DNA from: Staphylococcus pseudoxylosus
GTDB taxonomy: Bacteria; Bacillota; Bacilli; Staphylococcales; Staphylococcaceae
Assembly: GCF_003697915.1 (NCBI RefSeq)
Contig: NZ_RCVN01000001.1
Location: 124,001 to 188,000 of the forward strand
DNA: 64,000 nt
Direction of reading: 5' to 3'
The position numbers and the translations under genes were made by a program. How positions within the stretch are numbered: position 1 is the first letter of the stretch; each line of letters opens with the position of its first letter. The notes under the pieces are model-generated. The model saw only the letters and a program-made list of their open reading frames with translations. It was not told where the DNA came from and did not search any database. Shown here piece by piece: positions 1 through 12,746 of this stretch.

Positions 1-2013
1 CAACACTTCATTAAGTAAACCGTTTCGATCATATGCAGAAACTTCTAAATCCACTTGATAACGTTGGGTTGAATCTTTAGAACGTACCCACTCTACATGA
101 ATCAGACGTTCATTTTCATTTTTTATATTTGGACAATCTGTGCGATGCACTTTTATACCATGGCCTTTTGTGATATATCCTACAATATCATCACCAGGGA
201 TTGGATTACAACATTTTGATAATCTAATTAAAACATTTTCAATACCTTCAACATAAACACCACTATCAGTCGTTATATCCTCTTTGATAGGTACTGATTT
301 AGTTATCTCTTGAGCTTCATTTAATGCTTTTTGTTTATCTAAAATACGTTGTTTTTCAGTCAGTTTATTAACAATTTGCAATGCTGTCACGCCACCAAAA
401 CCTACTGCTGCAAACAAATCATCTTCATTAGCAAAATTGTATTTATTGTTGACAATTTCGATATTTTCATCTGTTAAAACTGCATCCACTCTAAAGCCTT
501 GATCTTTAATTTCAGCCTCAACCATAAATTTACCTTTTTCAATGTTTGAAGAACGGTCTTGTTTTTTGAAGAAACTTCTAATTTTACTCTTAGCACTTGA
601 TGATTTTACTATTTTCAACCAATCACGACTAGGGCCATATGAATGTTTACTTGTTCTTATTTCAACAATATCTCCTGTTTGTAACACATAGTCGATTGGT
701 TCAATTTTGCTATTTACTTTTGATCCAATCATTTTATTACCAACTTCACTGTGAACTGCATAAGCAAAATCAATTGGCACTGCACCATATGGTAATTCAA
801 TGACATCACTTTCAGGTGTAAAAGCATAAACTTTATCACTTTGTAAGTCGAATTTTAGCGTTTCCATAAATTCTTCTGCATCAGAAGTAGTATTATCAGT
901 TTCAGCTAACTCTTTGATCCAATTTAATTTTTTATTGAAACTTTGAGATTTTTCGGTAACTTTTTTGCCCTCTTTATACGCCCAGTGCGCTGCTACACCG
1001 TGCTCTGCTATCTCGTGCATTTCATAAGTTCTAATTTGAATTTCTAGTGGATCACCATTTGGTCCTACTACAGTAGTATGTAAGGATTGATACATATTTT
1101 GTTTCGGCATGGCAATATAGTCTTTAAATCTTCCAGGCATCGGTTTCCACAATGTATGAACAAGGCCTAAAACAGCATAGCAATCGTTAATGGAATTAAC
1201 AATCACTCTAATTGCTAATAAATCAAAGATTTGATCGAATTGTTTTTTCTGTTTAACCATTTTTCTATAAATGCTATAAATGTGCTTGGGACGCCCGTTT
1301 ATGTCCCCAATAATATGCATATTGGACAAATCATTTTGTATTTGGTTAATAGCATTTTGAATGTATTCTTCTCGTTCGCTACGTTTCTTCTTCATAAGAT
1401 TTACTATTCTGAAATATTGAACAGAATCTGTATATCTTAGCGCAGTATCTTCCAATTCCCATTTAATAGTGTTAATACCTAATCTATGTGCCAATGGCGC
1501 ATAAATTTCAAGTGTTTCTTTTGAAATTCGAATTTGCTTTTCTCTAGGCATTGCTTTCAATGTTCTCATGTTATGTAAGCGGTCTGCTAATTTGACTAAG
1601 ATTACCCGCACATCTTTAGCAATCGCTATAAATAATTTTCTATGATTTTCTGCTTGTTGTTCTTCTTTTGAACGATACTTCACTTTTTTTAATTTAGTTA
1701 CACCCTCAACGATAACTGCAATTTCTTCATTAAACATGCCCTTCACATCATCAAATGTATAAGGTGTATCTTCTATAACATCGTGTAAAAACCCTGCAAC
1801 AATGGTTGGACCATCTAAATGCATTTCAGTCAAAATGCCCGCAACTTGAATTGGATGCATAATATACGGCAAACCATTCTTTCTAAATTGGCCTTCATGT
1901 GCCTCATAGGCTATGTGGTAACTTTTCAACACATATTCATACTCTTCCTTAGATAAATATGATTTTGCTTTGGATAGTACTTCATCGGCACTATATGGAT
2001 ATTCATTGTTCAC
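1..2013 (-). CDS. rsh: Bifunctional (p)ppGpp synthetase/hydrolase Rsh, C-terminus cut by window edge
   Basis: Long RelA/SpoT homologue that makes and degrades the stringent-response alarmone (p)ppGpp. 671 codons are visible and the reading frame runs off base 1. In order I see an N-terminal hydrolase domain with the His53 and His77-Asp78 (HD) metal ligands followed by a Glu-Asp pair, the synthetase domain ([20 protein letters not shown] stretch), a TGS domain (VYAFTP, then the [13 protein letters not shown] stretch) and a C-terminal Cys-Cys region ([12 protein letters not shown]). Only the distal ACT domain is missing. Family length in staphylococci is about 730 residues. The start is GTG at 2013, chosen because AGGGGTG lies 7 nt upstream; the nearby ATG is out of frame. 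The intact HD box suggests both activities. Confidence 0.95.
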   Translation of the reverse strand, partial: MNNEYPYSADEVLSKAKSYLSKEEYEYVLKSYHIAYEAHEGQFRKNGLPYIMHPIQVAGILTEMHLDGPTIVAGFLHDVIEDTPYTFDDVKGMFNEEIAVIVEGVTKLKKVKYRSKEEQQAENHRKLFIAIAKDVRVILVKLADRLHNMRTLKAMPREKQIRISKETLEIYAPLAHRLGINTIKWELEDTALRYTDSVQYFRIVNLMKKKRSEREEYIQNAINQIQNDLSNMHIIGDINGRPKHIYSIYRKMVKQKKQFDQIFDLLAIRVIVNSINDCYAVLGLVHTLWKPMPGRFKDYIAMPKQNMYQSLHTTVVGPNGDPLEIQIRTYEMHEIAEHGVAAHWAYKEGKKVTEKSQSFNKKLNWIKELAETDNTTSDAEEFMETLKFDLQSDKVYAFTPESDVIELPYGAVPIDFAYAVHSEVGNKMIGSKVNSKIEPIDYVLQTGDIVEIRTSKHSYGPSRDWLKIVKSSSAKSKIRSFFKKQDRSSNIEKGKFMVEAEIKDQGFRVDAVLTDENIEIVNNKYNFANEDDLFAAVGFGGVTALQIVNKLTEKQRILDKQKALNEAQEITKSVPIKEDITTDSGVYVEGIENVLIRLSKCCNPIPGDDIVGYITKGHGIKVHRTDCPNIKNENERLIHVEWVRSKDSTQRYQVDLEVSAYDRNGLLNEVL

Positions 2014-2432
2014 TTAAGACACCCCTATACTAAATATTAATCGCTATTAGATACCCAGTATTATATTTCGTTAGCTTCAATTAATTTTTGTTTAATTATG
2101 ATTGTAACGTATTTTAACGTTATTCGGCCAAATTATGTATAATAGTTATATAATACTACATGTTAATAAATAAATAAATGAGTATGCGATACTAATAGTA
2201 AAATATGATTTATTTTCTGGAATAATTAATGCCTCACGTCACTTATTACATATAGCAAACCCTCTCGTACTATTAGCCTTAGCTCTAATTTAATCACAGT
2301 CAAATAATACTATAGCGCTCATTTTGTTTAGTGCGATTAAACTAAAAAAATACACCCTCATTTAGAAAATGAAGATGCACTTTTATTTTTAAGCAATGTT
2401 GGTAATTCAAGCCTTTAACTTAATTGTGCTGA
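2014..2432. other. Intergenic region between rsh and apt
   Basis: No credible gene. It holds the rsh ribosome-binding site at its low end and the apt terminator hairpin at 2344-2380. The AT-rich middle (about 2090-2220) must carry the rsh promoter, but I see no clearly superior -35/-10 pair. Confidence 0.6.
2344..2380 (-). terminator. Intrinsic terminator after apt
   Basis: On the minus strand a 13-bp stem (TGCATCTTCATTT with AAATGAGGGTGTA) forms if G-U pairs are allowed, and is followed by a run of seven T. The wobble pairs work only in the minus-strand RNA, which fits its place downstream of apt. Confidence 0.8.
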
Positions 2433-2951
2433 TTATTCATCATATGAGATTAAACTCATAACATCGTAGTCTCTGATTTTTTCTATGCCATTTAAATATT
2501 TAAGTTCAATAATAAATGCAATACCTACCACAATGCCACCCAATTGTTCTATTAGTTTAATAGCCGCTTCTATTGTTCCACCTGTCGCAAGTAAATCATC
2601 CGTAATCAATACACGTTGACCTGGTTTAATCGCATCTTTATGCATTGTAAGTACGTTTGTTCCATATTCCAAATCATATTCATAACGAATTACTTCTCTT
2701 GGTAATTTACCTTCTTTTCTTACTGGAGCAAAACCTATCCCCATTGAATAAGCTACTGGACAACCAATGATAAAACCACGTGCTTCTGGTCCAACGATAA
2801 CATCAACATCTCTGTCTTTTGCGTATGCCACGATTTGATCAGTAGCATAACCATATGCCTCACCATTATCCATAATCGTTGTTATATCTTTAAAATTAAC
2901 GCCTGGTTTTGGCCAATCTTCAACCTCAGACACATATTGTTTTAAATCCAT
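2433..2951 (-). CDS. apt: Adenine phosphoribosyltransferase
   Basis: Cytosolic purine-salvage enzyme that converts adenine and PRPP to AMP and pyrophosphate. At 172 residues it has normal family length. The PRPP-binding loop is at residues 114-126 ([13 protein letters not shown]), and VGPEARGF near residue 54 is also typical. Start ATG at 2951 has an AGGAGG site. It lies 12 nt after recJ on the same strand, so recJ-apt are probably co-transcribed and end at the hairpin at 2344-2380. The adjacent rsh gene adjusts purine metabolism through ppGpp. Confidence 0.97.
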   Translation of the reverse strand: MDLKQYVSEVEDWPKPGVNFKDITTIMDNGEAYGYATDQIVAYAKDRDVDVIVGPEARGFIIGCPVAYSMGIGFAPVRKEGKLPREVIRYEYDLEYGTNVLTMHKDAIKPGQRVLITDDLLATGGTIEAAIKLIEQLGGIVVGIAFIIELKYLNGIEKIRDYDVMSLISYDE

Positions 2952-2963
2952 TCAAACTTCCTC

Positions 2964-5243
2964 CTATTTATCTATCAGCTCTGATTTAATCCATTTCTTT
3001 AAGTTACTAAAGTCATCGTATAATAGAACTTTTTCAACTTCTATTCTATTTAGTCGACCTTGGTAGTATTTACTGGATTCAATCTCTCTCTTTGTGGAAA
3101 CACTGTTCATCTTAATTATACCATTTTCCTCTTTTATAAACTCTAAATCGAGAAAAACTTTTAAGATAAATTTAAGCATACTCGGTTGTATATTTAAAAA
3201 CTTGCATAATTGCATGCCGTCATTAGCTAAATTGGTTTCACGTTTCGTTGCTAATGCTTTAAAGCAATTTTTGAATGTTTCTATTTTTGGCATACCTTCA
3301 AAGTATATTGATTGCTCATGATTTAAAACTAAATAAATTTGTGAAACATTCACCGTTTTTAGTGTGTCTTTAATTTCTTGAATAGACGTTGGTAAATCAC
3401 GAAATACATACTTATCGTATGGTTGTTGAATTGTTTCTCCATAATAATAATAATTATCTCCTAATTTTTCATTCTTCTTATGGATTAAATATGCGACATC
3501 CTTATTGCCTTGTTCAAAACTACTAATATTACGTTTACTTCTATAGTCTAAAATCTGTAAATTATTACTAGCTAAATCTTGTATCATAAATTGAGGCGAT
3601 TGGAAGCCGTTCCATTCATTAATTTGTAATGTTCCTATTACATTAATTGGTTGCTGTTCACCCAATTCCTTAACTAAGTGACCATGTTGCCAAAATATAG
3701 CTTGTAATTTACTGTCTCCCATAACTAATTTTAAATGCTTACTGTCTTGACCAATTGCTTTACTTTGATTAACTGTAATATCTTCTAATTCAAAACACGG
3801 GCTAGAAAAATCTGTACCGAACGGACGTAACCTTTGTATATCTTGAATATTTTTAATCGTAATATCAGATTCATCTATTTTCACGTCAACTTTTTTACGT
3901 GGTTCCAATGAAGTTGTGCTTGCTAGTTGTTCCATCCAATCATTTAAACCATTGCGTAACGAATCAATATTTTCAATAGGCATAGTAATACCTGCAGCCA
4001 TATGGTGCCCACCAAATTTTGTTATTAAATCTGTGTGCGCATTCAAAATTTCAAACATAGACACTTGCTCAATACTACGTGCAGAACCTTTAGCATGATC
4101 TTGCCCTTCATCTATATTTAAAATTAGAGTTGGTAGACTATATGTTTCTACGATTTTAGAAGCTACGATGCCTAATACACCCTCATGCCAGTCAGCCTGA
4201 GCTAAAAGTAAAAATTTCGCTCCTTGCTTAACTTGAATTTCCGCTGCTGCTAATGCCTCTTCAGTAATTTGAGCTACGATGTCTTTTCGTTCTTGATTAA
4301 AAAATTCTACTTGTTCTGCAAGAAATTCTGCTTCCTCATCTGAATCAGTCATTAATAATTCTGCAGCAAGTCCTGCGTCTTCAAGTCTACCTACCGCATT
4401 TAATCTTGGACCTATAATAAAACCAATTGTTTCTTCCGTAATACTATCACTATAACCCGCTTGACTTAATATAGCTTTAATAGATGGTGGGCAATGATCG
4501 TTTAATACTGCCAATCCTTTTTGAACTAATGCTCTATTTTCATTTGTCAATGATACTAAATCTGCTACTGTTCCAATCGCAACTAAGCCTAAGAAATATG
4601 CTGGAGGTTCATCCAATAATTTTTGTGCCAATTTATATGCCACACCTGCGCCACATAAATACTTAAATGGATAATCAAATTCTGGGTGCATAGGATGAAC
4701 AATTGCATATGCGTTTGGTATTGTACGACCAATTTCATGGTGGTCGGTTACTATTACATCCACACCTAAATCTTGCACCATTTGTATTTCATCATGGCCT
4801 TGAATACCGTTATCGACAGTAATGATTAATGAGATACCTTCTTCATATGCATTTTTAAAAGCCATTTCATTGGGTCCATAGCCTTCAGAAAAACGATTCG
4901 GTATGTACCAACCTACATGTGCCCCTAATTCCTTTAGTGTATTCACTAAAATTGTCGTAGACGTAACACCATCTGCATCGTAATCACCATAAACTAAAAT
5001 CTTTTGATTTTGATCTATCGCTAAATTAATTCTTGCTATTGCTTTATCCATATCACTCATCAACATCGGATCATGCATTTCAGGTGTACCGTTAAGGAGA
5101 TTATTAATTGTGTCTTTATTTGTTAATCCTTTACTCTCTAGGATTTTTTTTACAATAGGAGTTAGTTTTAAATCCGAAGAATCTGCTTCTGCAATTTCAT
5201 ATTCTGGTAAATTAACGTCCCAAGTATATTTTGATTTAATCAT
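2964..5243 (-). CDS. recJ: Single-stranded-DNA-specific exonuclease RecJ
   Basis: 5'-3' exonuclease acting on single-stranded DNA in RecF-type recombination and mismatch repair. From the chosen start the protein is 759 residues. It has DHH-family motifs DYDADG (about 87-92) and TDHH (about 166-169), a DHHA1 motif (GGHHMAAG) in the middle, and an OB-like segment. The C-terminal extension of about 200 residues, beyond the roughly 570-residue E. coli-type core, is typical of the Firmicutes form. I chose ATG at 5243 rather than an upstream ATG at 5264 because GGGAG sits 6 nt before it. Confidence 0.95.
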   Translation of the reverse strand: MIKSKYTWDVNLPEYEIAEADSSDLKLTPIVKKILESKGLTNKDTINNLLNGTPEMHDPMLMSDMDKAIARINLAIDQNQKILVYGDYDADGVTSTTILVNTLKELGAHVGWYIPNRFSEGYGPNEMAFKNAYEEGISLIITVDNGIQGHDEIQMVQDLGVDVIVTDHHEIGRTIPNAYAIVHPMHPEFDYPFKYLCGAGVAYKLAQKLLDEPPAYFLGLVAIGTVADLVSLTNENRALVQKGLAVLNDHCPPSIKAILSQAGYSDSITEETIGFIIGPRLNAVGRLEDAGLAAELLMTDSDEEAEFLAEQVEFFNQERKDIVAQITEEALAAAEIQVKQGAKFLLLAQADWHEGVLGIVASKIVETYSLPTLILNIDEGQDHAKGSARSIEQVSMFEILNAHTDLITKFGGHHMAAGITMPIENIDSLRNGLNDWMEQLASTTSLEPRKKVDVKIDESDITIKNIQDIQRLRPFGTDFSSPCFELEDITVNQSKAIGQDSKHLKLVMGDSKLQAIFWQHGHLVKELGEQQPINVIGTLQINEWNGFQSPQFMIQDLASNNLQILDYRSKRNISSFEQGNKDVAYLIHKKNEKLGDNYYYYGETIQQPYDKYVFRDLPTSIQEIKDTLKTVNVSQIYLVLNHEQSIYFEGMPKIETFKNCFKALATKRETNLANDGMQLCKFLNIQPSMLKFILKVFLDLEFIKEENGIIKMNSVSTKREIESSKYYQGRLNRIEVEKVLLYDDFSNLKKWIKSELIDK

Positions 5244-5418
5244 ACTATTCTCCCTCATTTCCACAAGTCATTATACAAAAGATATACCAAAATAAAAAGT
5301 AGTTTCTTTTATAGAATTGATTGAATCGACTATTTGATAATAAAGTCGTCATATACTGTTATAAATTCACTATTTTATAACAAATCAATTAATGTGTTTT
5401 CATAACAATTAAACAGAT

Positions 5419-5459
5419 AAAGACCACAATTAATGCATTTGCAAAAATTGTGGTCTTTT
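5419..5459 (-). terminator. Intrinsic terminator after secDF
   Basis: Inverted repeat with arms AAAGACCACAATT and AATTGTGGTCTTT around a short loop. It lies 17 nt beyond the secDF stop on the minus strand. A-rich and T-rich flanks could let it work from both sides. Confidence 0.75.
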
Positions 5460-5475
5460 GAAATTTAATATGAAG

Positions 5476-7752
5476 TTATACTAAGATTTTTTCGTCATTT
5501 GATTTTTTCTCTTTATAAACTACAAGTTTATTATCATCAGATTTTTTAAGTTGACGTTTCTTCATAATACCCCAAAGCGGTACTGCGATAAATACAGAAG
5601 AAAATACGCCTGTAATCAATCCGATTAATAATGCTAGTGAGAAATTAAAGATACTTGGAGCGCCAAGTAACAATAATGCAATAACAACGATAACTACAGT
5701 TAGTACTGTATTTATAGAACGTGTCATTGTCTGACGAATCGATCTGTTAACGATATCATCAATTTGAGATTTCTTAGTTATCACTTTTACTTTGTGTAAG
5801 TTTTCTCTAACTCTATCAAATGTCACAATTGTGTCATTTATTGAATAACCAATAATAGTTAACACAGCTGCTATAAATGTAATATCTACTTCTAATCTAA
5901 ATAAACTGAACACTGCAACAATAATAAATGCATCATGTAATAATGCGAGCACAGATGAAAGTCCCATGCGCCATTCGAATCTAAATGTAATATAGATGAT
6001 AATACCAATTGCAGCATATAGTAATGCGAGCATAGCATTTTTAGCGAGTTCTTGACCTATTACTGGTGAAACCGTATTGACAGTTGGTTTGTGACCAAAT
6101 TGGTCATCTATCGTATCCTGTATTTTAGATACTTCATCTTTAGATAAATCTTTTTTGAATTGAACCGTTGCTGTTTTACCATTTTCACCTAAAGATACTT
6201 GGTTAGGTTTAAAATCATTATCTTCTAAAGTATTTTTAACCTTAGTTTCAGTGACTTTATTATCTGATTCAAAGTCAACCCGAGTACCACTTGTGAAATC
6301 AATACCTAAGTTTAACTTAAATACAAATAAAATAATTGCACCTACGGCGATTATAACTACACTTAGTCCTAGCAATGGTTTAGCAAGTTTCATAAAGTCA
6401 ATACGTTCATATGGTGTTTTCAAATCATGAACTTCTTTTTTATCATTAATATCATGAATATTTTTCTTACTTACACCGAACAGCCAATTTGATTTTTTAA
6501 AGTAATTAGATGATACAAGTAAAGTTAACAACCATCTTGATAGGAATACGGCTGTTACAAATATCATTAAAATACCTAATAATAGCATTGTAGCGAAACC
6601 TTTAACTGAACTTTCACCAAAGAAGAATAATACAGCAGCAGCAATTACTGTTGTTAACTGGGCATCTACGATAGTTAAGAAAGAGCTCTTATTCGCTTTT
6701 TTATATGCCTGTTTAAGCGTACGTCCAATCTTCAGTTCATCTTTTATCCGTTCATACATGATTATATTAGCATCAACAGCCATACCAACACCTAGTACTA
6801 AGGCTGCTAGTCCAGGGAGTGTTAATACGCCAGAAATAAAGTTAAATGCTAATAACGTTAAGTAAATATATGCTGTTAACGCAATAATAGCTACTAAACC
6901 AGGTAAACGATAAAATCCTAACATGAATAGATAAATAACAGCAATACCGATTGCAGCAGCAAATACCGTTTTATCTAAAGCATCTTGACCAAATTGAGCG
7001 CCTACAGAATTTGAATATATTTCATTCAAATCAACTGGCAGTGAACCAGAATTTAGTAAATCTGCAATTTGTTTTGCTTTTTCTACGCCTTCTTCACCAT
7101 TAAAACCACCTGAAATTTCAACACTATCAGAGTTTATTGGTTGATCAACTGAAGCTGCAGAAACATACTTAGGATCTTTCTTATTCATTTCTTTATGATA
7201 AGTGTCACCTTTTTCATGATCTAGCCATACGACCATTACATTTTCATCTTTTTTAGAAATTTCTTCAGTTACTTTTTTAAATTTAGCACTATCTTTCAAT
7301 TTAAATGTAACCGCTGGTTGATTTGTGTTTTGTTTAAATTCTTGTTTTGCAGAACCTTGCTGGATATCTTTACCAGTTAGTTTGACATTATCATCAGCGT
7401 CACGAATTGTTAAATTCGCTTGAGAAGATAATATCTCACGTGCTTGTGATTGGTTTTTAACACCGGCAAGTTGTACGCGAATTCTATTTTTATCTTCTAC
7501 TTGTATCTTAGGTTCCGAAACCCCTAAGACGTTTACACGATTTTCAAGCGTTTTAGCCGTAGCTTTCACCGCTTTATCGTCTATTTTATCACCTTTTTGT
7601 AAAGGATCTACTTGGTATAAGACTTCAAATCCACCTTGCAAATCAAGACCAAGATTAACATCCTTAACTACGCTCTTATACGTGAGGCCCATGCCTGCAA
7701 ACAGGAGCACTACAAGTAATATAAACGCAACTATTCGATTACTTTTCTTCAC
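5476..7752 (-). CDS. secDF: Protein translocase subunit SecDF (fused)
   Basis: Membrane protein that uses the proton-motive force to help preprotein export through SecYEG. SecD and SecF are fused in one 758-residue chain, as is normal in Bacillus and Staphylococcus. The SecD half has TM1, motif LGLDLQGG at 34-41, a large extracytoplasmic P1 domain, then five TM segments including LGVGMAVDANIIMYERIKDE. The SecF half begins near residue 410, with its own TM, LGIDFTSGTRV, a P4-type domain and TIIGYSINDTIVTFDR. Start is GTG at 7752 with GAGGTG 5 nt upstream. The charged C-terminal tail is cytoplasmic. Confidence 0.96.
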   Translation of the reverse strand: MKKSNRIVAFILLVVLLFAGMGLTYKSVVKDVNLGLDLQGGFEVLYQVDPLQKGDKIDDKAVKATAKTLENRVNVLGVSEPKIQVEDKNRIRVQLAGVKNQSQAREILSSQANLTIRDADDNVKLTGKDIQQGSAKQEFKQNTNQPAVTFKLKDSAKFKKVTEEISKKDENVMVVWLDHEKGDTYHKEMNKKDPKYVSAASVDQPINSDSVEISGGFNGEEGVEKAKQIADLLNSGSLPVDLNEIYSNSVGAQFGQDALDKTVFAAAIGIAVIYLFMLGFYRLPGLVAIIALTAYIYLTLLAFNFISGVLTLPGLAALVLGVGMAVDANIIMYERIKDELKIGRTLKQAYKKANKSSFLTIVDAQLTTVIAAAVLFFFGESSVKGFATMLLLGILMIFVTAVFLSRWLLTLLVSSNYFKKSNWLFGVSKKNIHDINDKKEVHDLKTPYERIDFMKLAKPLLGLSVVIIAVGAIILFVFKLNLGIDFTSGTRVDFESDNKVTETKVKNTLEDNDFKPNQVSLGENGKTATVQFKKDLSKDEVSKIQDTIDDQFGHKPTVNTVSPVIGQELAKNAMLALLYAAIGIIIYITFRFEWRMGLSSVLALLHDAFIIVAVFSLFRLEVDITFIAAVLTIIGYSINDTIVTFDRVRENLHKVKVITKKSQIDDIVNRSIRQTMTRSINTVLTVVIVVIALLLLGAPSIFNFSLALLIGLITGVFSSVFIAVPLWGIMKKRQLKKSDDNKLVVYKEKKSNDEKILV

Positions 7753-8160
7753 TTGAACACCTCATTCTAAGCTTATATTTTAAGAATACGCTTCTAATAT
7801 CAATTATTGCAAGTTTTATTAAACTACGCTAAATTATCTGAACGACCTATATATCTTAACATATTACATCCTCTGTAAAAACTAACTCTATTAAATATTG
7901 TGAGAAAATTTAATTGTAAGCGTTACAATCATCGGACCTAGTAGGTATAAATGTTTTAAAGATAATAGGCATATGATGCTTAAGATATATTTTAAAGTAT
8001 AACATGACCTGAATAAAATGACCTTTAAGTAAATAAAGTTGCGACATTTATTTTACATATTTAATTAGAATAAAATAAAAAAACAAGCCTTAGGCGTATT
8101 ATCCCCTAAGGCTTGTTTTTTTCAAAATTAATACACTCCCATGTATCAATACATTATTTA
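7753..8160. other. Intergenic region between yajC and secDF
   Basis: No gene seen. A candidate secDF promoter on the minus strand is TTGCAA (7807-7812), 18-nt spacer, TATTCT (7783-7788). The high-coordinate end carries the yajC terminator. The 7860-8040 stretch is AT-rich and I could not assign it a function. Confidence 0.5.
8077..8122 (-). terminator. Strong intrinsic terminator after yajC
   Basis: A 14-bp perfect stem (AAACAAGCCTTAGG / CCTAAGGCTTGTTT) with A-rich and T-rich flanks ends the ruvAB-queA-tgt-yajC transcription unit. It looks bidirectional, but no plus-strand gene reads into it. Confidence 0.9.
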
Positions 8161-8421
8161 TTATGAAGGATCAACTTGTTTGATAGCAGGTTTTTCTAAA
8201 GTGATTTCAGTACCATTACCATTTAAAGTTAATACAACTGTCGTTTCATCAACACTGCGTACAGTACCTTTGATACCGCCGATAGTTGTTACACGTTGGC
8301 CAGAAGTAATTTGGCTAATCATTTCACGATGCTCTTTAGCCTTTTTCTGTTGTGGTCTAATTAAGAAGAACCACATTAATACTAATAATAAAATTGGTAA
8401 TATCAATGAAGTAAATTGCAT
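8161..8421 (-). CDS. yajC: Preprotein translocase subunit YajC
   Basis: Small accessory membrane protein of the Sec holotranslocon, 86 residues. It has one N-terminal TM helix (about 5-21) followed by RPQQKKAKEHREM, the family hallmark, and a basic cytosolic domain with TTIGGIKGTV. It lies 18 nt after tgt, the conserved tgt-yajC order, with secDF downstream. The RBS GGGAG precedes the ATG at 8421. A strong terminator separates it from secDF, so the three Sec accessory parts are neighbours but probably not one transcript. Confidence 0.96.
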   Translation of the reverse strand: MQFTSLILPILLLVLMWFFLIRPQQKKAKEHREMISQITSGQRVTTIGGIKGTVRSVDETTVVLTLNGNGTEITLEKPAIKQVDPS

Positions 8422-8439
8422 TATTTTATTTCTCCCTTT

Positions 8440-10625
<2,186 letters not shown>

Positions 10626-10627
10626 AC

Positions 10628-11632
10628 TTATTCCCTCTTTTCATTCTTCTTACTAAAATGCTCAAATGCATAAGGTGTCGCTTTACGACCACGGGGCGTG
10701 CGTTCGATAAAACCCTTCTGAATTAAAAAAGGTTCATAAACATCTTCAATTGTAACCCGTTCTTCACCAATCGAAACGGCAATTGTATCTAGCCCAACAG
10801 GTCCACCTTTATATTGCTCCAAAATACAGTTCATCATTTTATGATCAATATAATCCAATCCTTCATCATCAACTTGTAGCAATTGCAATGATGCTTTCGT
10901 GGTTTCAATACAGATTAATTCGTCATCATTGACTTGTTGAAAATCACGAACTCGTTTTAACAATCTATTGGCTACCCTAGGCGTACCACGACTACGTTTC
11001 GCTAATTCTATAGCACTTTCGTCATCAATTGAGGTACCAAGCACTTCTGCAGTACGCACAATAATTTCTTTCAATTCATGTTCTTTATAATATTCTAATC
11101 TGAGATGCACACCAAACCTGTCTCGCAATGGGGCCGTCAAGCTGCCAGCACGAGTCGTCGCACCAATTAAAGTGAATGGTGGCAAGTCTATACGTATACT
11201 ACGCGCTTCTTCACCTTTGCCTATAACAATATCTAGAAAGAAATCTTCCATAGCTGGGTACAAAACTTCTTCTACAACACTACTTAGTCTATGAATTTCG
11301 TCTATAAATAAAACATCACCAGGTTGTAAACTAGACAGAATTGCAGCTAAATCTCCTGGCCTTTCTATTGAAGGTCCGGAAATTGTTCTAATATTAACAT
11401 CCATTTCATTTGCAATAATGTTAGACAAAGTCGTTTTACCTAATCCAGGGGGACCGAATAATAGCACATGGTCTAATGGTTCTTGTCTAATTTTAGCTGC
11501 TTTTATAAACACCTCTAAATTCGATTTAATTGTTGATTGACCTATGTACTGACGTAATTTAGTCGGTCGCAATGAAAATTCAAATGAAGATTCCTCATCA
11601 TGCATAGATTGATCTACCATTCTATCGTCCAT
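10628..11632 (-). CDS. ruvB: Holliday junction branch-migration ATPase RuvB
   Basis: Hexameric AAA+ motor that drives branch migration of RuvA-bound Holliday junctions. 334 residues. Walker [10 protein letters not shown], Walker [11 protein letters not shown], sensor [10 protein letters not shown] and arginine-finger stretch RDRFG are visible, followed by a winged-helix C-terminus ([12 protein letters not shown]). It lies 31 nt after ruvA. No ruvC is present, as expected in Firmicutes, where RecU resolves junctions. Confidence 0.97.
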   Translation of the reverse strand: MDDRMVDQSMHDEESSFEFSLRPTKLRQYIGQSTIKSNLEVFIKAAKIRQEPLDHVLLFGPPGLGKTTLSNIIANEMDVNIRTISGPSIERPGDLAAILSSLQPGDVLFIDEIHRLSSVVEEVLYPAMEDFFLDIVIGKGEEARSIRIDLPPFTLIGATTRAGSLTAPLRDRFGVHLRLEYYKEHELKEIIVRTAEVLGTSIDDESAIELAKRSRGTPRVANRLLKRVRDFQQVNDDELICIETTKASLQLLQVDDEGLDYIDHKMMNCILEQYKGGPVGLDTIAVSIGEERVTIEDVYEPFLIQKGFIERTPRGRKATPYAFEHFSKKNEKRE

Positions 11633-11663
11633 TGATTACACCCCTTTAAAATATTATTTCCAA

Positions 11664-12266
11664 TTATGATATCAATAATTGCAATCCTTTTTTAACTGCA
11701 TCATCTACAGATTCGAATGAGTCTTTTGCTAATGCTTTCTCCACTTTTGTTAGCTCTCGTTTTGAGTACCCTAACGCTTCCAATGCTAAGAGCGCTTCTT
11801 TAATAATCGGTGTATTATCACTAAGTGAAGCTTCAACATTTAATATTTGACTACTATCTACTTCATTTATTTGAACTTTACCTTTAAGATCTAATACGAT
11901 TTGACGTGCTGTTTTTTTACCAATACCAGGGAACTTTGTTAAATAGGCATCATTTTCGTTCTCTATAGCTATCTTAACCTCATTAGGCGAACTACTAGCT
12001 AATATAGCTAACGCAGATTTCGGTCCAATTCCAGTTACTTTAATTAAGCTTAAAAACATGTCTTTTTCTTCTTGATTTATGAAACCATAAAGAAGTTGAG
12101 CATCTTCTCTAACTATTAATGACGTATGAATGACAACCTCTTGGTCCATAAATTTTTGAAAACGGTAAGAATTGGGCGTTTGAATTTCGTACCCTACACC
12201 TGAGGCTTCTACAACCACGTGTGTAGGGTTCAAAACTGCTAACGTCCCCTTTATATATGCATACAT
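11664..12266 (-). CDS. ruvA: Holliday junction DNA-binding protein RuvA
   Basis: Tetrameric junction-recognition protein that loads RuvB. 200 residues: N-terminal OB domain ([19 protein letters not shown]), two helix-hairpin-helix motifs ([13 protein letters not shown] and [19 protein letters not shown]) and a C-terminal RuvB-binding domain ([16 protein letters not shown]) after a flexible linker. It lies 12 nt after the ACT-domain gene. Confidence 0.97.
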   Translation of the reverse strand: MYAYIKGTLAVLNPTHVVVEASGVGYEIQTPNSYRFQKFMDQEVVIHTSLIVREDAQLLYGFINQEEKDMFLSLIKVTGIGPKSALAILASSSPNEVKIAIENENDAYLTKFPGIGKKTARQIVLDLKGKVQINEVDSSQILNVEASLSDNTPIIKEALLALEALGYSKRELTKVEKALAKDSFESVDDAVKKGLQLLIS

Positions 12267-12278
12267 AGTTACACTTCC

Positions 12279-12734
12279 TTATATAGTCATACTAATTAAT
12301 TCTACTTTAGAAACGTGATCAATAACTCGCAACGCTTCCATAACATCATCAATTTCTAAATTTGTACCTTTAGCGTCTAATGAAAGTGTAATCGTTGCTC
12401 TACTTTCCATTGGTATACTTTGATGAATAGTTAATACTGACAAACTTAAACTTGATAAAGTATTTAAAACTTCTGCCAACATCCCTACGATATCATTCAC
12501 ATATAATATTAATGTGAATTCACGTGTAGACTCCATTTTTTCATCAATAGGGAATATTGTATCTCTATATTTATAAAAAGCACTTCTTGATAAATCGAAT
12601 TGTTTAACTGCTTCAAATATGGACAGTGACGGATCATTTTTTAAAACTTCTTTAATTTTCAAGGTTTTTACAACAGATTCTGGTAATACATCCTCGCGAA
12701 TTAAGTAAAACTTTTTATAATCTTTTTTGTCCAT
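12279..12734 (-). CDS. ACT-domain protein of the PheB/UPF0735 type
   Basis: 151-residue protein with an N-terminal helix-turn-helix-like part (EAVKQFDLSRSAFYKYRDTI) and a C-terminal ACT domain (REFTLILYVNDIVGMLAEVL). In Bacillus a gene of this type next to obg is called pheB, once linked to phenylalanine metabolism, but it has no chorismate-mutase or dehydratase residues that I can see. A role in amino-acid sensing is inference. I chose ATG at 12734 because AGGAGTG lies 7 nt before it; an upstream TTG is possible. It follows obg by 12 nt. Confidence 0.85.
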   Translation of the reverse strand: MDKKDYKKFYLIREDVLPESVVKTLKIKEVLKNDPSLSIFEAVKQFDLSRSAFYKYRDTIFPIDEKMESTREFTLILYVNDIVGMLAEVLNTLSSLSLSVLTIHQSIPMESRATITLSLDAKGTNLEIDDVMEALRVIDHVSKVELISMTI

Positions 12735-12746
12735 TTTCAAGCACTC